Below are positions 26,058 through 36,054 of a DNA stretch of 64,000 nt, piece by piece. Position 1 is the stretch's first letter, and each line of letters begins with the position of its first letter. The notes below the pieces were generated by a model. The model saw only the letters and a list, made by a program, of their open reading frames with translations, searched no databases and was not told where the DNA came from. A program made the position numbers and the translations under genes. Source of the DNA: Janibacter endophyticus (GTDB taxonomy: Bacteria; Actinomycetota; Actinomycetes; Actinomycetales; Dermatophilaceae). Location: assembly GCF_016888335.1 (NCBI RefSeq), contig NZ_JAFEJG010000004.1, forward strand, positions 682,001-746,000, read 5' to 3'.

Positions 26058-26980
26058 TGGACGAGGACGTCATCCAGCTACCGGCTGTCACCTGGCAGGG
26101 CGCGGCCGTCGCGGGTGCGGTGCTGCTCGCGGCGCTGGTCCTGGCCTGGGTGCTCCGGCATGCGGTCGGGTGGGTGCTCCGTCGGCGTGGGCGCGGCGCG
26201 AGCTCGTCCGACGTCTTCGGGCGGCTCGCCGGCTGGGCGGTGGTCGTGCTCGGCGTCGCCGTGGCGCTCACCGTCGTCTTCCCGAGCATCAAGCCGGTCA
26301 ACGTCCTCGGCGGGGTCGGCGTCATCTCGATCGCCGCCGGTATCGCCTTCCAGACCGTGCTGGGCAACACCTTCGCCGGGATCATCCTGCTCGCGCGCGA
26401 CCGCTTCCGGGTCGGTGACCAGATCGAGTGCGGGCAGCATCGCGGCACCGTCGTCCAGATCGGGCTCTCATCGACCTCCATCCGCACCTTCGACGGGCGT
26501 CTCGTCCTCATCCCCAACGGCACGCTGCACTCCGAGGTCGTGACCGTGCAGACCGGCTTCGAGTACGTGCGCTCGACCGTCGGGGTCGACCTCGAGGACA
26601 CCACCGACCTTGACGTGGCCCGTTCGGTCGCGCTCGAGGCGATGGCCGATCTCCCGTCGGTCCTCGCCGAGCCGGTGCCCGAGGCGCTCCTCACGAGCAT
26701 CGGCAACGGCACGGTCCGGATGGAGCTGCGCTTCTGGTCCGGGTCGACCCAGCTCGACACCCGCGAGGCGCAGCACGCCGTGATCCGGGAGGTCCTGCGC
26801 GAGTTCGATGTGGCGGGTGTGCGGACGGGCTCGGACGCCTACGTCGTCGAGGCCGGACCGGCACTCCAGAGCGCCCTGAGGGAGCGCGCCTCGGGGGATC
26901 GGTCTCAGCGGGAGGGGTCTGCTGTCCTCGACGAGCCGGGCGTGGAAGGATCGAGGCAGGACAAGCCCCGTCACCGCTGA
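26057..26980 (+). CDS. MscS-family mechanosensitive ion channel
   Basis: This 307-residue protein has three TM helices (~14-35, ~55-75, ~82-105). The third is a Gly/Ala-rich pore helix (GGVGVISIAAGIAFQTVLGN), followed by a beta domain with FRVGDQIECG and LVLIPNGTL, both MscS hallmarks. The C-terminal vestibule domain ends at ~265, and a charged tail with many Arg and Glu follows. It opens under membrane tension to release solutes after osmotic downshock. The ATG at 26057 shares one base with the aminotransferase stop (TGATG). Confidence 0.92.
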   Translation: MDEDVIQLPAVTWQGAAVAGAVLLAALVLAWVLRHAVGWVLRRRGRGASSSDVFGRLAGWAVVVLGVAVALTVVFPSIKPVNVLGGVGVISIAAGIAFQTVLGNTFAGIILLARDRFRVGDQIECGQHRGTVVQIGLSSTSIRTFDGRLVLIPNGTLHSEVVTVQTGFEYVRSTVGVDLEDTTDLDVARSVALEAMADLPSVLAEPVPEALLTSIGNGTVRMELRFWSGSTQLDTREAQHAVIREVLREFDVAGVRTGSDAYVVEAGPALQSALRERASGDRSQREGSAVLDEPGVEGSRQDKPRHR

Positions 26981-26996
26981 CAAGGAGAGAGTCGCC

Positions 26997-28031
26997 ATGC
27001 CCATCGCAACCCCCGAGGTCTACCGGGACATGCTCGACCGCGCGAAGGCCGGATCCTTCGCCTACCCGGCGATCAACGTCACCTCCAGCCAGACCCTCAA
27101 CGCCGCGATCCGTGGCTTCGCGGAGGCGGGCTCGGACGGCATCGTCCAGGTCTCCACCGGCGGCGCGGAGTACCTGTCCGGCCCGACGGTCAAGAACATG
27201 GTCACCGGCTCGCTGGCGCTCGCCGCCTACGCGAACGAGGTCGCCAAGCACTACGACGTCAACATCGCGCTGCACACCGACCACTGCCCCAAGGACAAGC
27301 TCGACGGCTTCGTCCGCCCGCTGCTCCAGGCGAGCCAGGAGCACAAGGACAAGTTCGGCACCCCGATCTTCCAGTCGCACATGTGGGACGGCTCGGCCGT
27401 GCCGCTCAACGAGAACCTCCAGATCGCGCAGGAGCTGCTCGCCCTCGCGGTGGCGGCCGACATCATCCTCGAGGTCGAGATCGGTGTCGTCGGTGGCGAG
27501 GAGGACGGTGTCGCCAACGAGATCAACGACCAGCTCTACACGACCCCCGAGGACGCGCTTGCCACCGTCGAGGCCCTCGGTCTCGGCGAGCAGGGCCGCT
27601 ACATGGCGGCGCTGACCTTCGGCAACGTCCACGGCGTCTACAAGCCGGGCAACGTCAAGCTCCGCCCGGAGATCCTCAAGGAGTGCCAGGAGGCGATCGT
27701 CGCCAAGTACGGCAGCGACAAGGGCGACAAGCCGCTCGACCTCGTCTTCCATGGCGGCTCGGGCTCGACCGCGCAGGAGATCTCCGACGCCGTCGACTAC
27801 GGCGTCGTGAAGATGAACGTCGACACCGACACCCAGTACGCCTTCACCCGCCCGGTCGCCGGCTGGATGCTGCAGCACTACGAGGGCGTCCTCAAGGTTG
27901 ACGGCGAGGTCGGCAACAAGAAGCAGTACGACCCGCGCGCCTGGGGCAAGGAGGCCGAGGCGGCCATGGCGCGTCGCGTCGTCGAGGCCTGCGAGAACCT
28001 CCGCTCTGCCGGCACCTCGGTCAAGGCCTGA
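26997..28031 (+). CDS. fbaA: Class II fructose-bisphosphate aldolase
   Basis: This 344-residue zinc aldolase cleaves fructose 1,6-bisphosphate into dihydroxyacetone phosphate and glyceraldehyde 3-phosphate in glycolysis. Visible motifs are INVTSSQTLNAA near the N-terminus, the zinc and catalytic region HTDHCPKDKLDG, EVEIGVVGGEEDG, the zinc-binding FGNVHGVYKPGN and the phosphate-binding FHGGSGST. It matches the long type common in actinobacteria. AAGGAGAGA stands just before the ATG. The DUF3151 gene begins within its stop codon. Confidence 0.98.
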   Translation: MPIATPEVYRDMLDRAKAGSFAYPAINVTSSQTLNAAIRGFAEAGSDGIVQVSTGGAEYLSGPTVKNMVTGSLALAAYANEVAKHYDVNIALHTDHCPKDKLDGFVRPLLQASQEHKDKFGTPIFQSHMWDGSAVPLNENLQIAQELLALAVAADIILEVEIGVVGGEEDGVANEINDQLYTTPEDALATVEALGLGEQGRYMAALTFGNVHGVYKPGNVKLRPEILKECQEAIVAKYGSDKGDKPLDLVFHGGSGSTAQEISDAVDYGVVKMNVDTDTQYAFTRPVAGWMLQHYEGVLKVDGEVGNKKQYDPRAWGKEAEAAMARRVVEACENLRSAGTSVKA

Positions 28032-28432
28032 TGGACAACCTGCTCGGCATCCCCGAGACCCTCCTCCCGGAGGACCCGGCCGCCAACCGCCTGGACGAAG
28101 GGGTGTCCCCCGCCGAGGTCGCGGCGGCCCACCCCTCGTCGTCACTGGCCTGGGCCGTCCTCGCCGAGGACGCCCTGGCCTCCGGCCGGACGATCGAGGG
28201 CTACGCCTACGCCCGGACCGGCTACCACCGCGCGCTGGACTCCCTTCGCCGCAACGGCTGGCGGGGCCAGGGTCCGGTGCCGTGGTCGCACGAGCCGAAC
28301 CGTGGCTTCCTGCGGGCGCTCGCCGCGCTCGCCCGGGCCGCCGGCGCGATCGGCGAGGTCGAGGAGGAGGAGCGCTGCCGCACCTTCCTCCACGACAGCT
28401 CGGCCGAGGCGGCGCAGGTCTTGCTGCCCTGA
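28031..28432 (+). CDS. DUF3151 family protein
   Basis: This 133-residue soluble protein begins MDNLLGIPETLLPEDPAANR, as in the actinobacterial DUF3151 family, which is almost always next to the class II aldolase gene. It has helix-rich sequence with SLAWAVLAEDAL and EGYAYARTGYHRALDSLRRN, reminiscent of tetratricopeptide-like helices. The function is unknown; the conserved pairing with fbaA suggests a link to central metabolism. The ATG shares a base with the fbaA stop, and a strong hairpin follows. Confidence 0.92.
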   Translation: MDNLLGIPETLLPEDPAANRLDEGVSPAEVAAAHPSSSLAWAVLAEDALASGRTIEGYAYARTGYHRALDSLRRNGWRGQGPVPWSHEPNRGFLRALAALARAAGAIGEVEEEERCRTFLHDSSAEAAQVLLP

Positions 28433-28440
28433 GCATGCGA

Positions 28441-28474
28441 GAAGGGGCCCGGCTCACCTGAGCCTGGCCCCTTC
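28441..28474 (+). terminator. Hairpin terminator after fbaA-DUF3151
   Basis: GAAGGGGCC (28441-28449) pairs with GGCCCCTTC (28466-28474), and GGCTCA pairs with TGAGCC inside, with a two-base loop and one mismatch. No T-run follows. Confidence 0.75.
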
Positions 28475-28522
28475 CTCGCGCCTCCCCCTGAACGGCACGA
28501 GCACCGTGACCCGAAGGTCGCG

Positions 28523-28594
28523 ATGGACAAATATCAGGGGCGCTGGTCCGGAGTCCCCTGATCCCCGGCGCCAGCGCCCCCTCTATGCGTCCAT
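28523..28594. repeat. Nested and competing inverted repeats upstream of an HTH regulator
   Basis: Three inverted pairs interlock: ATGGAC (28523) with GTCCAT (28589); ATCAGGGG (28533-28540) with CCCCTGAT (28555-28562); and GGGGCGCTGG (28537-28546) with CCAGCGCCCC (28571-28580). The last two share GGGG, so only one can form at a time. The element lies about 70 bp before the regulator ATG and after a terminator, so it may belong to that gene's leader or operator. Confidence 0.5.
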
Positions 28595-28665
28595 TGTGCC
28601 CCAGGTCAGGAGCGAAAAGGGGCTCAGCAGCGACACCAATAGGACAGTGGCACTAACATGCCAAC

Positions 28666-29445
28666 ATGTCGCCGACGAGCAGCGTGCCTCCCTTCGAGCG
28701 GCTAGAGCGCATGCTCACGCTGGAGCTGAGCCGCCTCGCCGAGCGGCGGGTGGAGCTGGCCGAGATCGGCGACGCGATGATGATGCTGCGCGCGGACCTC
28801 ACCCGGGGCGAGGGGGCACCCCGCAGCCCCGGGGTCGAGATCCTCGACCAGGCGATCGCGGCGCCAATCGTCGACCGGCTCGCGGGCATGGTCGCCTCCG
28901 TCGACAACGTCTTCCTCGATCCGGACGTCGGGGCCGGGACCGAGGCCGAGCACGCGGCCCACGAGCTGGAGCGGGCCAGGGAGGGTCAGCGTCAGCGCAC
29001 CATCTATCGGCCCGAGGTGCTCGACTCCCCGGAGAACGTCAGCCGGCTCGATGCGCTGCACGCGGCAGGGCAGGAGCAGCGGGTCGGTGACCTGCTGACG
29101 CACGAGTTCGCCATCTTCAGCGACGAGGTGGTGGTCACGCCCTCGGTGTGGGGCGACGCGGGGTCGGAGTACCTCGTCATCCGCAGCCCGGTGATCGTGG
29201 GTGCCTTCCAGGCGTGGTTCGACCTGGCCTGGGGGCGGTCGCCGAGCCGGGGGGCGGAGGACCCGGGTGCCGACGAGCGCCTCATCGAGCTGCTCGGCCT
29301 GGGCTACAAGGACGAGACGATCGCGCGGCACCTCGGCGTCGCCCTGCGGACGGTGCGCCGTCGGGTGGCGGCGCTCATGGAGCAGCACCGGGTGACGACG
29401 CGCTACCAGCTCGGGGTCGCGCTCGCGAGGGCCGGCCGGGCCTGA
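28666..29445 (+). CDS. LuxR-type HTH transcriptional regulator without receiver domain
   Basis: This 259-residue protein has a helical N-terminus (MLTLELSRLAERRVELAEIG), a middle region with FAIFSDEVVVTPSVWG and VIRSPVIVGAFQAWFDLAWG resembling the phospholipase-D-like sensor part of TrmB-type regulators, and a C-terminal HTH (LLGLGYKDETIARHLGVALR, then TVRRRV). The same plan occurs in the protein at 33464, which has a similar HTH. The ligand and targets are unknown. The ATG at 28666 follows a structured 230-bp intergenic region; another ATG starts eight bases earlier out of frame. Confidence 0.8.
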   Translation: MSPTSSVPPFERLERMLTLELSRLAERRVELAEIGDAMMMLRADLTRGEGAPRSPGVEILDQAIAAPIVDRLAGMVASVDNVFLDPDVGAGTEAEHAAHELERAREGQRQRTIYRPEVLDSPENVSRLDALHAAGQEQRVGDLLTHEFAIFSDEVVVTPSVWGDAGSEYLVIRSPVIVGAFQAWFDLAWGRSPSRGAEDPGADERLIELLGLGYKDETIARHLGVALRTVRRRVAALMEQHRVTTRYQLGVALARAGRA

Positions 29446-29453
29446 GTGGCGGC

Positions 29454-30791
<1,338 letters not shown>

Positions 30792-30895
30792 CTACCGGCG
30801 GGTGAAATGCCGTTGCGCGCTCGGCTGACGGGTGGAACGGTGACGGGGACGGCGGGCAGTCCCGCCGCGACCGACGACGCAAGGAGGTGGTGCGC

Positions 30896-31075
30896 GTGAG
30901 CAAGCACGAGAGCGCGCCGGAGGACGTCAAGGAGAAGTTCCGGCAGGCGCTGGAGCGCAAGCAGGCCCACGGCGGGGCAAACGTCTCCGCCGACGGTCGC
31001 GACGGCAAGGTCCACGGTGCCCACGGGCCCGAGACCTCCGGCGCCCAGCAGATGTTCCGCCGCAAGTCCGGCTGA
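30896..31075 (+). CDS. DUF5302-like small protein
   Basis: This 59-residue basic, hydrophilic protein (VKEKFRQALERKQAHGG ... KVHGAHGPE ... MFRRKSG) has the motif order of the actinobacterial DUF5302 family, whose role is unknown. The GTG at 30896 follows AAGGAGG at normal spacing; an in-frame GTG nine bases earlier lies almost on that site and is less likely. A bidirectional hairpin follows. Confidence 0.85.
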   Translation: MSKHESAPEDVKEKFRQALERKQAHGGANVSADGRDGKVHGAHGPETSGAQQMFRRKSG

Positions 31076-31094
31076 GCGCACGACCGCTCCTTCG

Positions 31095-31133
31095 AGGGGG
31101 TGGCCCGCACGATCACGTGCCGGGTCACCCCCT
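31095..31133. terminator. Bidirectional terminator between DUF5302 and helD
   Basis: Arms 31095-31110 and 31117-31133 pair through GGGGGTGGCCCGCAC with one bulge and one G-U. The genes on both sides end here. Confidence 0.65.
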
Positions 31134-31156
31134 TCGTCATGGGCGAAGGGGTGAGC

Positions 31157-33394
31157 TCAGGTCGTGGGTCGAAGGACGGTCATCCGGTGGGCGGCGCGGG
31201 TCAGCGCGACGTAGAGGACCCGAGCACCACCGGGGGACTCGGCGATGATCGCGTCGGGGTCGACGACGACCGTCGCGTCCCACTCCAGGCCCTTGGTCGA
31301 CATCGGGTCGAGGACGACGACGCGGCCGCTCTCGTGGTCGGCGAGGTCGGCGACCCGGCCGGCGTGACGAGCCGGGGTGATGACCGCGATCGACCCGTCG
31401 ACCTCGTCGAGGAGTGCCCGGACGGCCTCGTGGGCGACCTCGCCCACCCCCGGGGCACGGTCGTCGAGGACGTCGCCGAAGGGCAGCTCGACGGGCGAGT
31501 GCCCGGTCTCGCGGACGGCCTGGGGGATGTCCGCGTCCGGCACCACAGGGAGGATGACGTCGCGGGCGTAGTCGAAGATCTCGCGCGCGTTGCGGTAGTT
31601 GGTCTGCATGTGGAAGCCACGCCGCTCGTTGGACCCGAAGGCCTCGTCGCGGGCCGACCGCGCTTCCTGGGCGTCGGGCCACGACGCCTGCGCCGCGTCG
31701 CCGACGACCGTCCACGAGGCTCGGCGACCCCTCCGGCCGACCATCCGCCACTGCATGGGGGAGAGGTCCTGCGCCTCGTCGACGAGCACGTGGGCGTAGG
31801 TCGCCGGGCGGCCGATCCGGCCGTGGAGGAGGCGCTCGCGCGCCTGCGTCGGGGAGACCTCGGACTCGATCGCCCGGGGGGCCACCGACGAACCCATCGT
31901 CGTCAGCTCGCGCTCGGCCGCGCGCGCGTCGAGCTCGTCGATCTCGTAGAAGCCGCGCTCTTCCGAGGGTGCGTCCTCGACCGGGCCGAGGCGCACCGAG
32001 AGCTCGTCGACGATCGCGACGTCGCCGACGCTCCACGTGCCGAGCTCGAGCGCCTCGCGCATCGAGTACGCGAAGGCGGCGGCGTCACCCTGGGAGAGCA
32101 CACCCTGGGTGACGCGGTAGGCGCGCTCGGTGTCGGCGAGCCAGAGCATCGCCTGGCGCGGGTCGACCTGTGGCCACCACGCCTCCATGAAGGAGTCGAC
32201 CGCGATCGACTCGTCGAAGGCGTCGAGGAACTCGTCGCGGTCGCCCTCACGGTGCGAGGCCCACGCGACCTCCGCGAGGAGCTCGCGCGCGGCCTTGGTG
32301 CCCTGGTTGCGGGGACGGTCGCGCAGGACCTGGCGCCGGATGGCGGCGAGGCGGTCGGCGTCGATGCGCAGGGCGATGCCGCCGACGAAGGCCCGCAGCT
32401 CGGTCGGCGCGTCCGGCACCGGCTCCTGGAGCAGCCGGGAGACGAGTGTCCGCATCCGCAGGGACCCCTTAATCGCGGCGACCTCGGGGGTGTCGAGCCG
32501 CGAGGTGTCGATGGCGTCGACGATGTCGCCGAGCGCCCGCAGCGCGACCGAGTCCTCGCCGAGCGAGGGCAGGACCCGCTCGATGTAGGCGGTGTACGCC
32601 GCGGAGGGTCCGACGACGAGGATGCCGCCGCTCTCGTAACGGCGCCGGTCGGCATAGAGCAGGTAGGCGGCGCGGTGGAGGGCGACGACGGTCTTGCCCG
32701 TGCCCGGGCCGCCGGTGATCTCGGTGACGCCGCGGTCGCTCGCCCGGATGGCCTCGTCCTGGTGGGCCTGGATGGTCGCCACGATGTCGCGCATCCGGGT
32801 GCCGCGGGCTCGCGTGAGCGCGGCGAGGAGGGCGCCGTCGCCGATGACGACGATGTCGTCGGGCGCCTCGGGGACCATGAGGTCGTCCTCGACGCCGACG
32901 ACCGTGTCGTCGCGCGAGCGGAGCACCCGCCGGCGGATCACTCCGAGGTTCTCCACGGGGGTCGCTCGGTAGAAAGGCGATGCGGCGGGGGCGCGCCAGT
33001 CGATGACGAGCGGCTCGTAGTCGTCGTCGCGCACGCCGAGCCGCCCGACGTAGCGGACCTCCCGGTCGGCGGGGGCCATGTCCCCGCCGTGGTCGATGTC
33101 CAGACGGCCGAAGACCAGACCCTCGTGCTGGTGCTCGAGGGAGGCGATCCGGCGAGCGGCCGTGTAGACGAGGGCGTCGCGCTCGAAGAGCCCGGACATC
33201 TCCTCGTCGCGGACGTCCCCGGTGCGGTCGGTGCGCCCGCGAGACATGCCGTCGGTCGCGACGAGGCCCGCGCGGGAGGACGCCTTGGCGAGCTCGGAGC
33301 GGACCCGGTCGAGGTGGGCCTGCTCGGTCGCGATCTCAGCGGCGACCTGGGGTGAGACCTCGCTGACCGAGGACCTGGAGGAGCTGTCCGACAC
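31157..33394 (-). CDS. helD: HelD-like UvrD/Rep-type helicase (RNA polymerase recycling)
   Basis: This 745-residue superfamily 1 ATPase has a helical, charged N-terminus (~15-75), then YVGRLGVRDDDYEPLVIDWR and SPFYRATP, characteristic of HelD, before the Walker A GGPGTGKTV near residue 228. VDEAQDLSPMQWRM (motif II), TNYRNAREI and VVVLDPMSTKGLEWD follow near the C-terminus, with YVALTRAAHRMTVL (motif VI). HelD removes stalled RNA polymerase from DNA using ATP, and some actinobacterial members (HelR) protect against rifamycins. No rifamycin-associated promoter element is seen upstream, so a housekeeping role is more likely. Confidence 0.9.
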   Translation of the reverse strand: MSDSSSRSSVSEVSPQVAAEIATEQAHLDRVRSELAKASSRAGLVATDGMSRGRTDRTGDVRDEEMSGLFERDALVYTAARRIASLEHQHEGLVFGRLDIDHGGDMAPADREVRYVGRLGVRDDDYEPLVIDWRAPAASPFYRATPVENLGVIRRRVLRSRDDTVVGVEDDLMVPEAPDDIVVIGDGALLAALTRARGTRMRDIVATIQAHQDEAIRASDRGVTEITGGPGTGKTVVALHRAAYLLYADRRRYESGGILVVGPSAAYTAYIERVLPSLGEDSVALRALGDIVDAIDTSRLDTPEVAAIKGSLRMRTLVSRLLQEPVPDAPTELRAFVGGIALRIDADRLAAIRRQVLRDRPRNQGTKAARELLAEVAWASHREGDRDEFLDAFDESIAVDSFMEAWWPQVDPRQAMLWLADTERAYRVTQGVLSQGDAAAFAYSMREALELGTWSVGDVAIVDELSVRLGPVEDAPSEERGFYEIDELDARAAERELTTMGSSVAPRAIESEVSPTQARERLLHGRIGRPATYAHVLVDEAQDLSPMQWRMVGRRGRRASWTVVGDAAQASWPDAQEARSARDEAFGSNERRGFHMQTNYRNAREIFDYARDVILPVVPDADIPQAVRETGHSPVELPFGDVLDDRAPGVGEVAHEAVRALLDEVDGSIAVITPARHAGRVADLADHESGRVVVLDPMSTKGLEWDATVVVDPDAIIAESPGGARVLYVALTRAAHRMTVLRPTT

Positions 33395-33463
33395 GTTGTC
33401 CTGCTCTGCTGCCTTCGTCGGGGTACGGCCCGCGGTCGCGGGCGAGGGTCGAGTCTAGTTCGC

Positions 33464-34486
33464 CTACAGGAGTCCGTGGCGCACGGCCTCGATCCCGAGC
33501 TGCATCCGTGAGATCGCGTCGAGCTGGTCCATGAGCACCCGGACGCGACGCTCGACGGTCCGCACGCTGACCCCGAGCTGTCGGGCCACCATCGGGTCGG
33601 ACGCACCGCTCGCGAGGAGGGTGAGGATCGTGCGGTCGCGTGCGGTGAGCCCGGCCTCGGGGTCGTTGCCCTCGTCGATGTCCGGGAGGGGTGTGCCTCG
33701 CCGGAAGAAGCCCTCCACCATCCCGGCCATGCCCGCGATGAGCGGGCTGTCCCAGACCGCGGCCGAGCCGTCGCCGTCAGGGTCGACGTTGGTGAGGTCG
33801 ATGACCGCTGACATGCCGTCGACGACGATCGCGGAGAGCGGGACGTCGCGCACGAGCCGGATCCGCTCGCCCGCCGCCTGTCGGCGCTGCAGGGAGGCCA
33901 GCGCCCCGTCGAGCTCGAGCAGCCGGGTGTCGTAGACCGCGATCTGGCGCAGCGGGTGGCCCGCGCTGTCCAGCGTCGGGGCGTCGTGGTCGATGCCGGG
34001 CGTCGTGAGCAGCTGGATGCTGCGGGTGCCGTAGGCGCGCATGGCGAGGACCGACTCCTCGGCCTCGGCGACCATCGACGTCGTGACCGCCCGGATCTCG
34101 GCCACCGACCGCAGGGTGGCCACGCGCAGCGGGTTGCGCCTCGCGTCCTCCTGGTCGCGAGCCTTGCGGTGCAGCAGGCCGAGCTGGTGGGCCGAGGCAC
34201 GGACGCGGCGGATCTCCCGCTCGACCTCCGAGGTGAAGGCCGCCAGGGCCGGCTCGGGCGGCGCGACCTCGATGCGCCCGTCGAGGGAGATCTCGATGAG
34301 CCCGCGGTAGGCGAGGAGGCCCAGCACCCGGTCGAGGGTGGCCGGGTGGGCTCCTGCGGCGACGAGCGAGTCCCGGGTGGCGGACGGGTCCTGGATCAGC
34401 TCGACGTAGTAGCGCCTCAGCTCCTCCTCGGGCACGAGGTAGTCGTAGGTGGTCATGGGGGCGGTCAGTTCCCCGTGGGTCGTCAT
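33464..34486 (-). CDS. TrmB/LuxR-like HTH transcriptional regulator
   Basis: This 340-residue protein begins with a winged-helix-like segment (PSATRDSLVAAGAHPATLDR, LLAYRGLIEIS). Its central domain (~115-255: LRVATLRSVAEIRAVTTSMV, PLSAIVVDGMSAVIDL) resembles the phospholipase-D-like sensor of TrmB proteins. It ends with a LuxR-type HTH (LLASGASDPMVARQLGVSVR, then TVERRV). It is a longer relative of the regulator at 28666. Effector and targets are unknown. Its 5' region is shared with divergent purD, which it might control. Either ATG 34486 or an internal ATG ten codons later could be used. Confidence 0.82.
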   Translation of the reverse strand: MTTHGELTAPMTTYDYLVPEEELRRYYVELIQDPSATRDSLVAAGAHPATLDRVLGLLAYRGLIEISLDGRIEVAPPEPALAAFTSEVEREIRRVRASAHQLGLLHRKARDQEDARRNPLRVATLRSVAEIRAVTTSMVAEAEESVLAMRAYGTRSIQLLTTPGIDHDAPTLDSAGHPLRQIAVYDTRLLELDGALASLQRRQAAGERIRLVRDVPLSAIVVDGMSAVIDLTNVDPDGDGSAAVWDSPLIAGMAGMVEGFFRRGTPLPDIDEGNDPEAGLTARDRTILTLLASGASDPMVARQLGVSVRTVERRVRVLMDQLDAISRMQLGIEAVRHGLL

Positions 34487-34634
34487 GCCCGTCAGTATGG
34501 CGGGTTTCCGACAGTGTCGGTCTCGCGACAGAGGCTGGGTTGCCTTCCACCGGCCTCGATGGTCAAACTCTCATCTATCGACCCTGCGGGGTCGGCGCGC
34601 TCGTGAGGTGTCCCCCCCTGACCTCATGGGCGCG

Positions 34635-34699
34635 GGGGCGCAGAGTTGAGCCGGCGGATTCCCCCCCTGCCCGCCGGATCCTCTGCGCCCCACCTTTTT
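34635..34699 (+). terminator. Terminator-like hairpin with T-run in the purD leader
   Basis: Outer arms 34635-34645 and 34681-34691 (GGGGCGCAGAG/CTCTGCGCCCC) and inner arms 34651-34657 and 34671-34677 (CCGGCGG/CCGCCGG) are perfect, and TTTTT follows at 34695-34699. It points toward purD, whose GTG lies 33 bp later, while the upstream gene is divergent. It is therefore a candidate attenuator rather than an ordinary gene end. Two smaller hairpins (near 34580 and 34604-34626) precede it. Confidence 0.7.
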
Positions 34700-34732
34700 C
34701 TTCCCTCGTCGTCACGCCCTAGGCTCAGCCAC

Positions 34733-36007
34733 GTGAAGGCACTCGTCATCGGCTCCGGGGCGCGGGAGCACGCGCTCGTCCGCTCCCTGCTCGCCGACCC
34801 GGCCGTCGACGTCGTCCTCGCGGCACCGGGCAACCCCGGCATCGACCTCGTGACGATGTGCCTCCCGGTCGACGCCTCCGACCCGAGCGCGGTCGTCGCG
34901 CTCGCCCGCGAGCACGCGGTCGACCTCGTCGTCGTCGGTCCCGAGGCACCGCTCGTCGCGGGGGTCGCCGACGCCGTCCGCGACGCGGGCATCGCCTGCT
35001 TCGGCCCGGGCCGGGAGGCGGCGACGCTCGAGGGCAGCAAGGCCTTCGCCAAGGAGGTCATGGCCGCCGCCGAGGTCCCGACCGGCGTCGCGCACGTCGC
35101 GACGACCGAGGCGGAGCTCGCCGAGGCGCTCGACGCCTTCGGCGCCCCCTACGTCGTCAAGGACGACGGCCTCGCCGCCGGCAAGGGCGTCGTCGTCACC
35201 GAGGACCGGGGCGTCGCGCTCGAGCACGGACTGGCCTGCCTGGCGAAGGGGGGCGACGCCCAGGTCGTCGTCGAGGAGTACCTCGACGGGCCCGAGGCCT
35301 CCCTCTTCTGCATCTGCGACGGCAGCTCCGTGGTGCCGCTCGACCTCGCCCAGGACTTCAAGCGCGTCTTCGACGGCGACGAGGGACCCAACACCGGTGG
35401 CATGGGCGCGTACTCGCCGCTGACGTGGGCGCCCGAGGGGCTCGTCGACGACGTCGTCGACCGCATCGCCCAGCCGGTCGTCGACGAGATGGCGCGACGA
35501 GGCACCCCCTTCGTCGGGGTCCTGTACGTCGGCCTCGCGCTGACCGCCGGCGGGCCGAGGGTCATCGAGTTCAACGTCCGCTTCGGCGACCCCGAGACGC
35601 AGGCCGTGCTCGCCCGCCTCGAGACGCCGCTGGGCGGGCTGCTCATGGCCGCCGCGCAGGGTCGCCTCGACGAGGCCGAGCCGCTGCGGTGGCGGGACGA
35701 GTCCGCGGTGACGGTCGTCGTCGCGGCCCCCGGCTACCCCGCGTCGCCGGCGACGGGTGAGCCGATCGCCGGCCTCGAGGAGATCGGTGACGACGCGTAC
35801 GTCCTCCACGCCGGCACGGCGAAGGGGGAGGACGGCACCCTCGTCTCCGCGGGCGGCCGCGTCCTCTCCGTCGTCGCCCTGGGCGCCGACCTCACCGAGG
35901 CGCGCGACCGGGCCTACGCGGCCGTCGAGCAGGTCGACCTCGAGGGCAGCCACCACCGCACCGACATCGCGCTGCGGGCCTCGCGCGGCGAGCTGCACGT
36001 CCCCTGA
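34733..36007 (+). CDS. purD: Phosphoribosylamine-glycine ligase
   Basis: This 424-residue ATP-grasp enzyme (GARS) makes glycinamide ribonucleotide in purine step 2. It starts MKALVIGSGAREHALVRSL, the family's opening Rossmann motif. It has YVVKDDGLAAGKGVVV (ATP binding), GPNTGGMGAYSP and VIEFNVRFGDPETQAVL (metal-binding Glu and Asn). The start is the GTG at 34733, and the upstream frame crosses a terminator-like hairpin. A toxin-antitoxin pair and purC follow on the same strand. Confidence 0.98.
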   Translation: MKALVIGSGAREHALVRSLLADPAVDVVLAAPGNPGIDLVTMCLPVDASDPSAVVALAREHAVDLVVVGPEAPLVAGVADAVRDAGIACFGPGREAATLEGSKAFAKEVMAAAEVPTGVAHVATTEAELAEALDAFGAPYVVKDDGLAAGKGVVVTEDRGVALEHGLACLAKGGDAQVVVEEYLDGPEASLFCICDGSSVVPLDLAQDFKRVFDGDEGPNTGGMGAYSPLTWAPEGLVDDVVDRIAQPVVDEMARRGTPFVGVLYVGLALTAGGPRVIEFNVRFGDPETQAVLARLETPLGGLLMAAAQGRLDEAEPLRWRDESAVTVVVAAPGYPASPATGEPIAGLEEIGDDAYVLHAGTAKGEDGTLVSAGGRVLSVVALGADLTEARDRAYAAVEQVDLEGSHHRTDIALRASRGELHVP

Positions 36008-36020
36008 CCGCGGCGATCGA

Positions 36021-36049
36021 CCACTGTCACCCAGGTCGGGTTACAGTGG
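36021..36049. promoter_or_regulatory. Palindromic operator of the MazEF-like module
   Basis: CCACTGT (36021-36027) and ACCC (36029-36032) are mirrored by GGGT (36038-36041) and ACAGTGG (36043-36049). It ends five bases before the antitoxin ATG, and TTACAGT inside it could be the -10 region. Antitoxin autoregulation is the likely use. Confidence 0.7.
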
Positions 36050-36054
36050 GTCTC

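Noticed and set aside
31100-33355. 751-codon open frame on the plus strand
   Set aside because: It is antisense to helD and crosses a bidirectional terminator.
33395-33463. Rifamycin-associated element upstream of helD
   Set aside because: The expected inverted repeat is not present; only a short GCCCGC/GCGGGC repeat is seen.
34561-34732. Guanine, PRPP or ZTP riboswitch before purD
   Set aside because: I looked for the conserved cores of the guanine and ZTP types and did not find them; only the terminator-like hairpin is supported.
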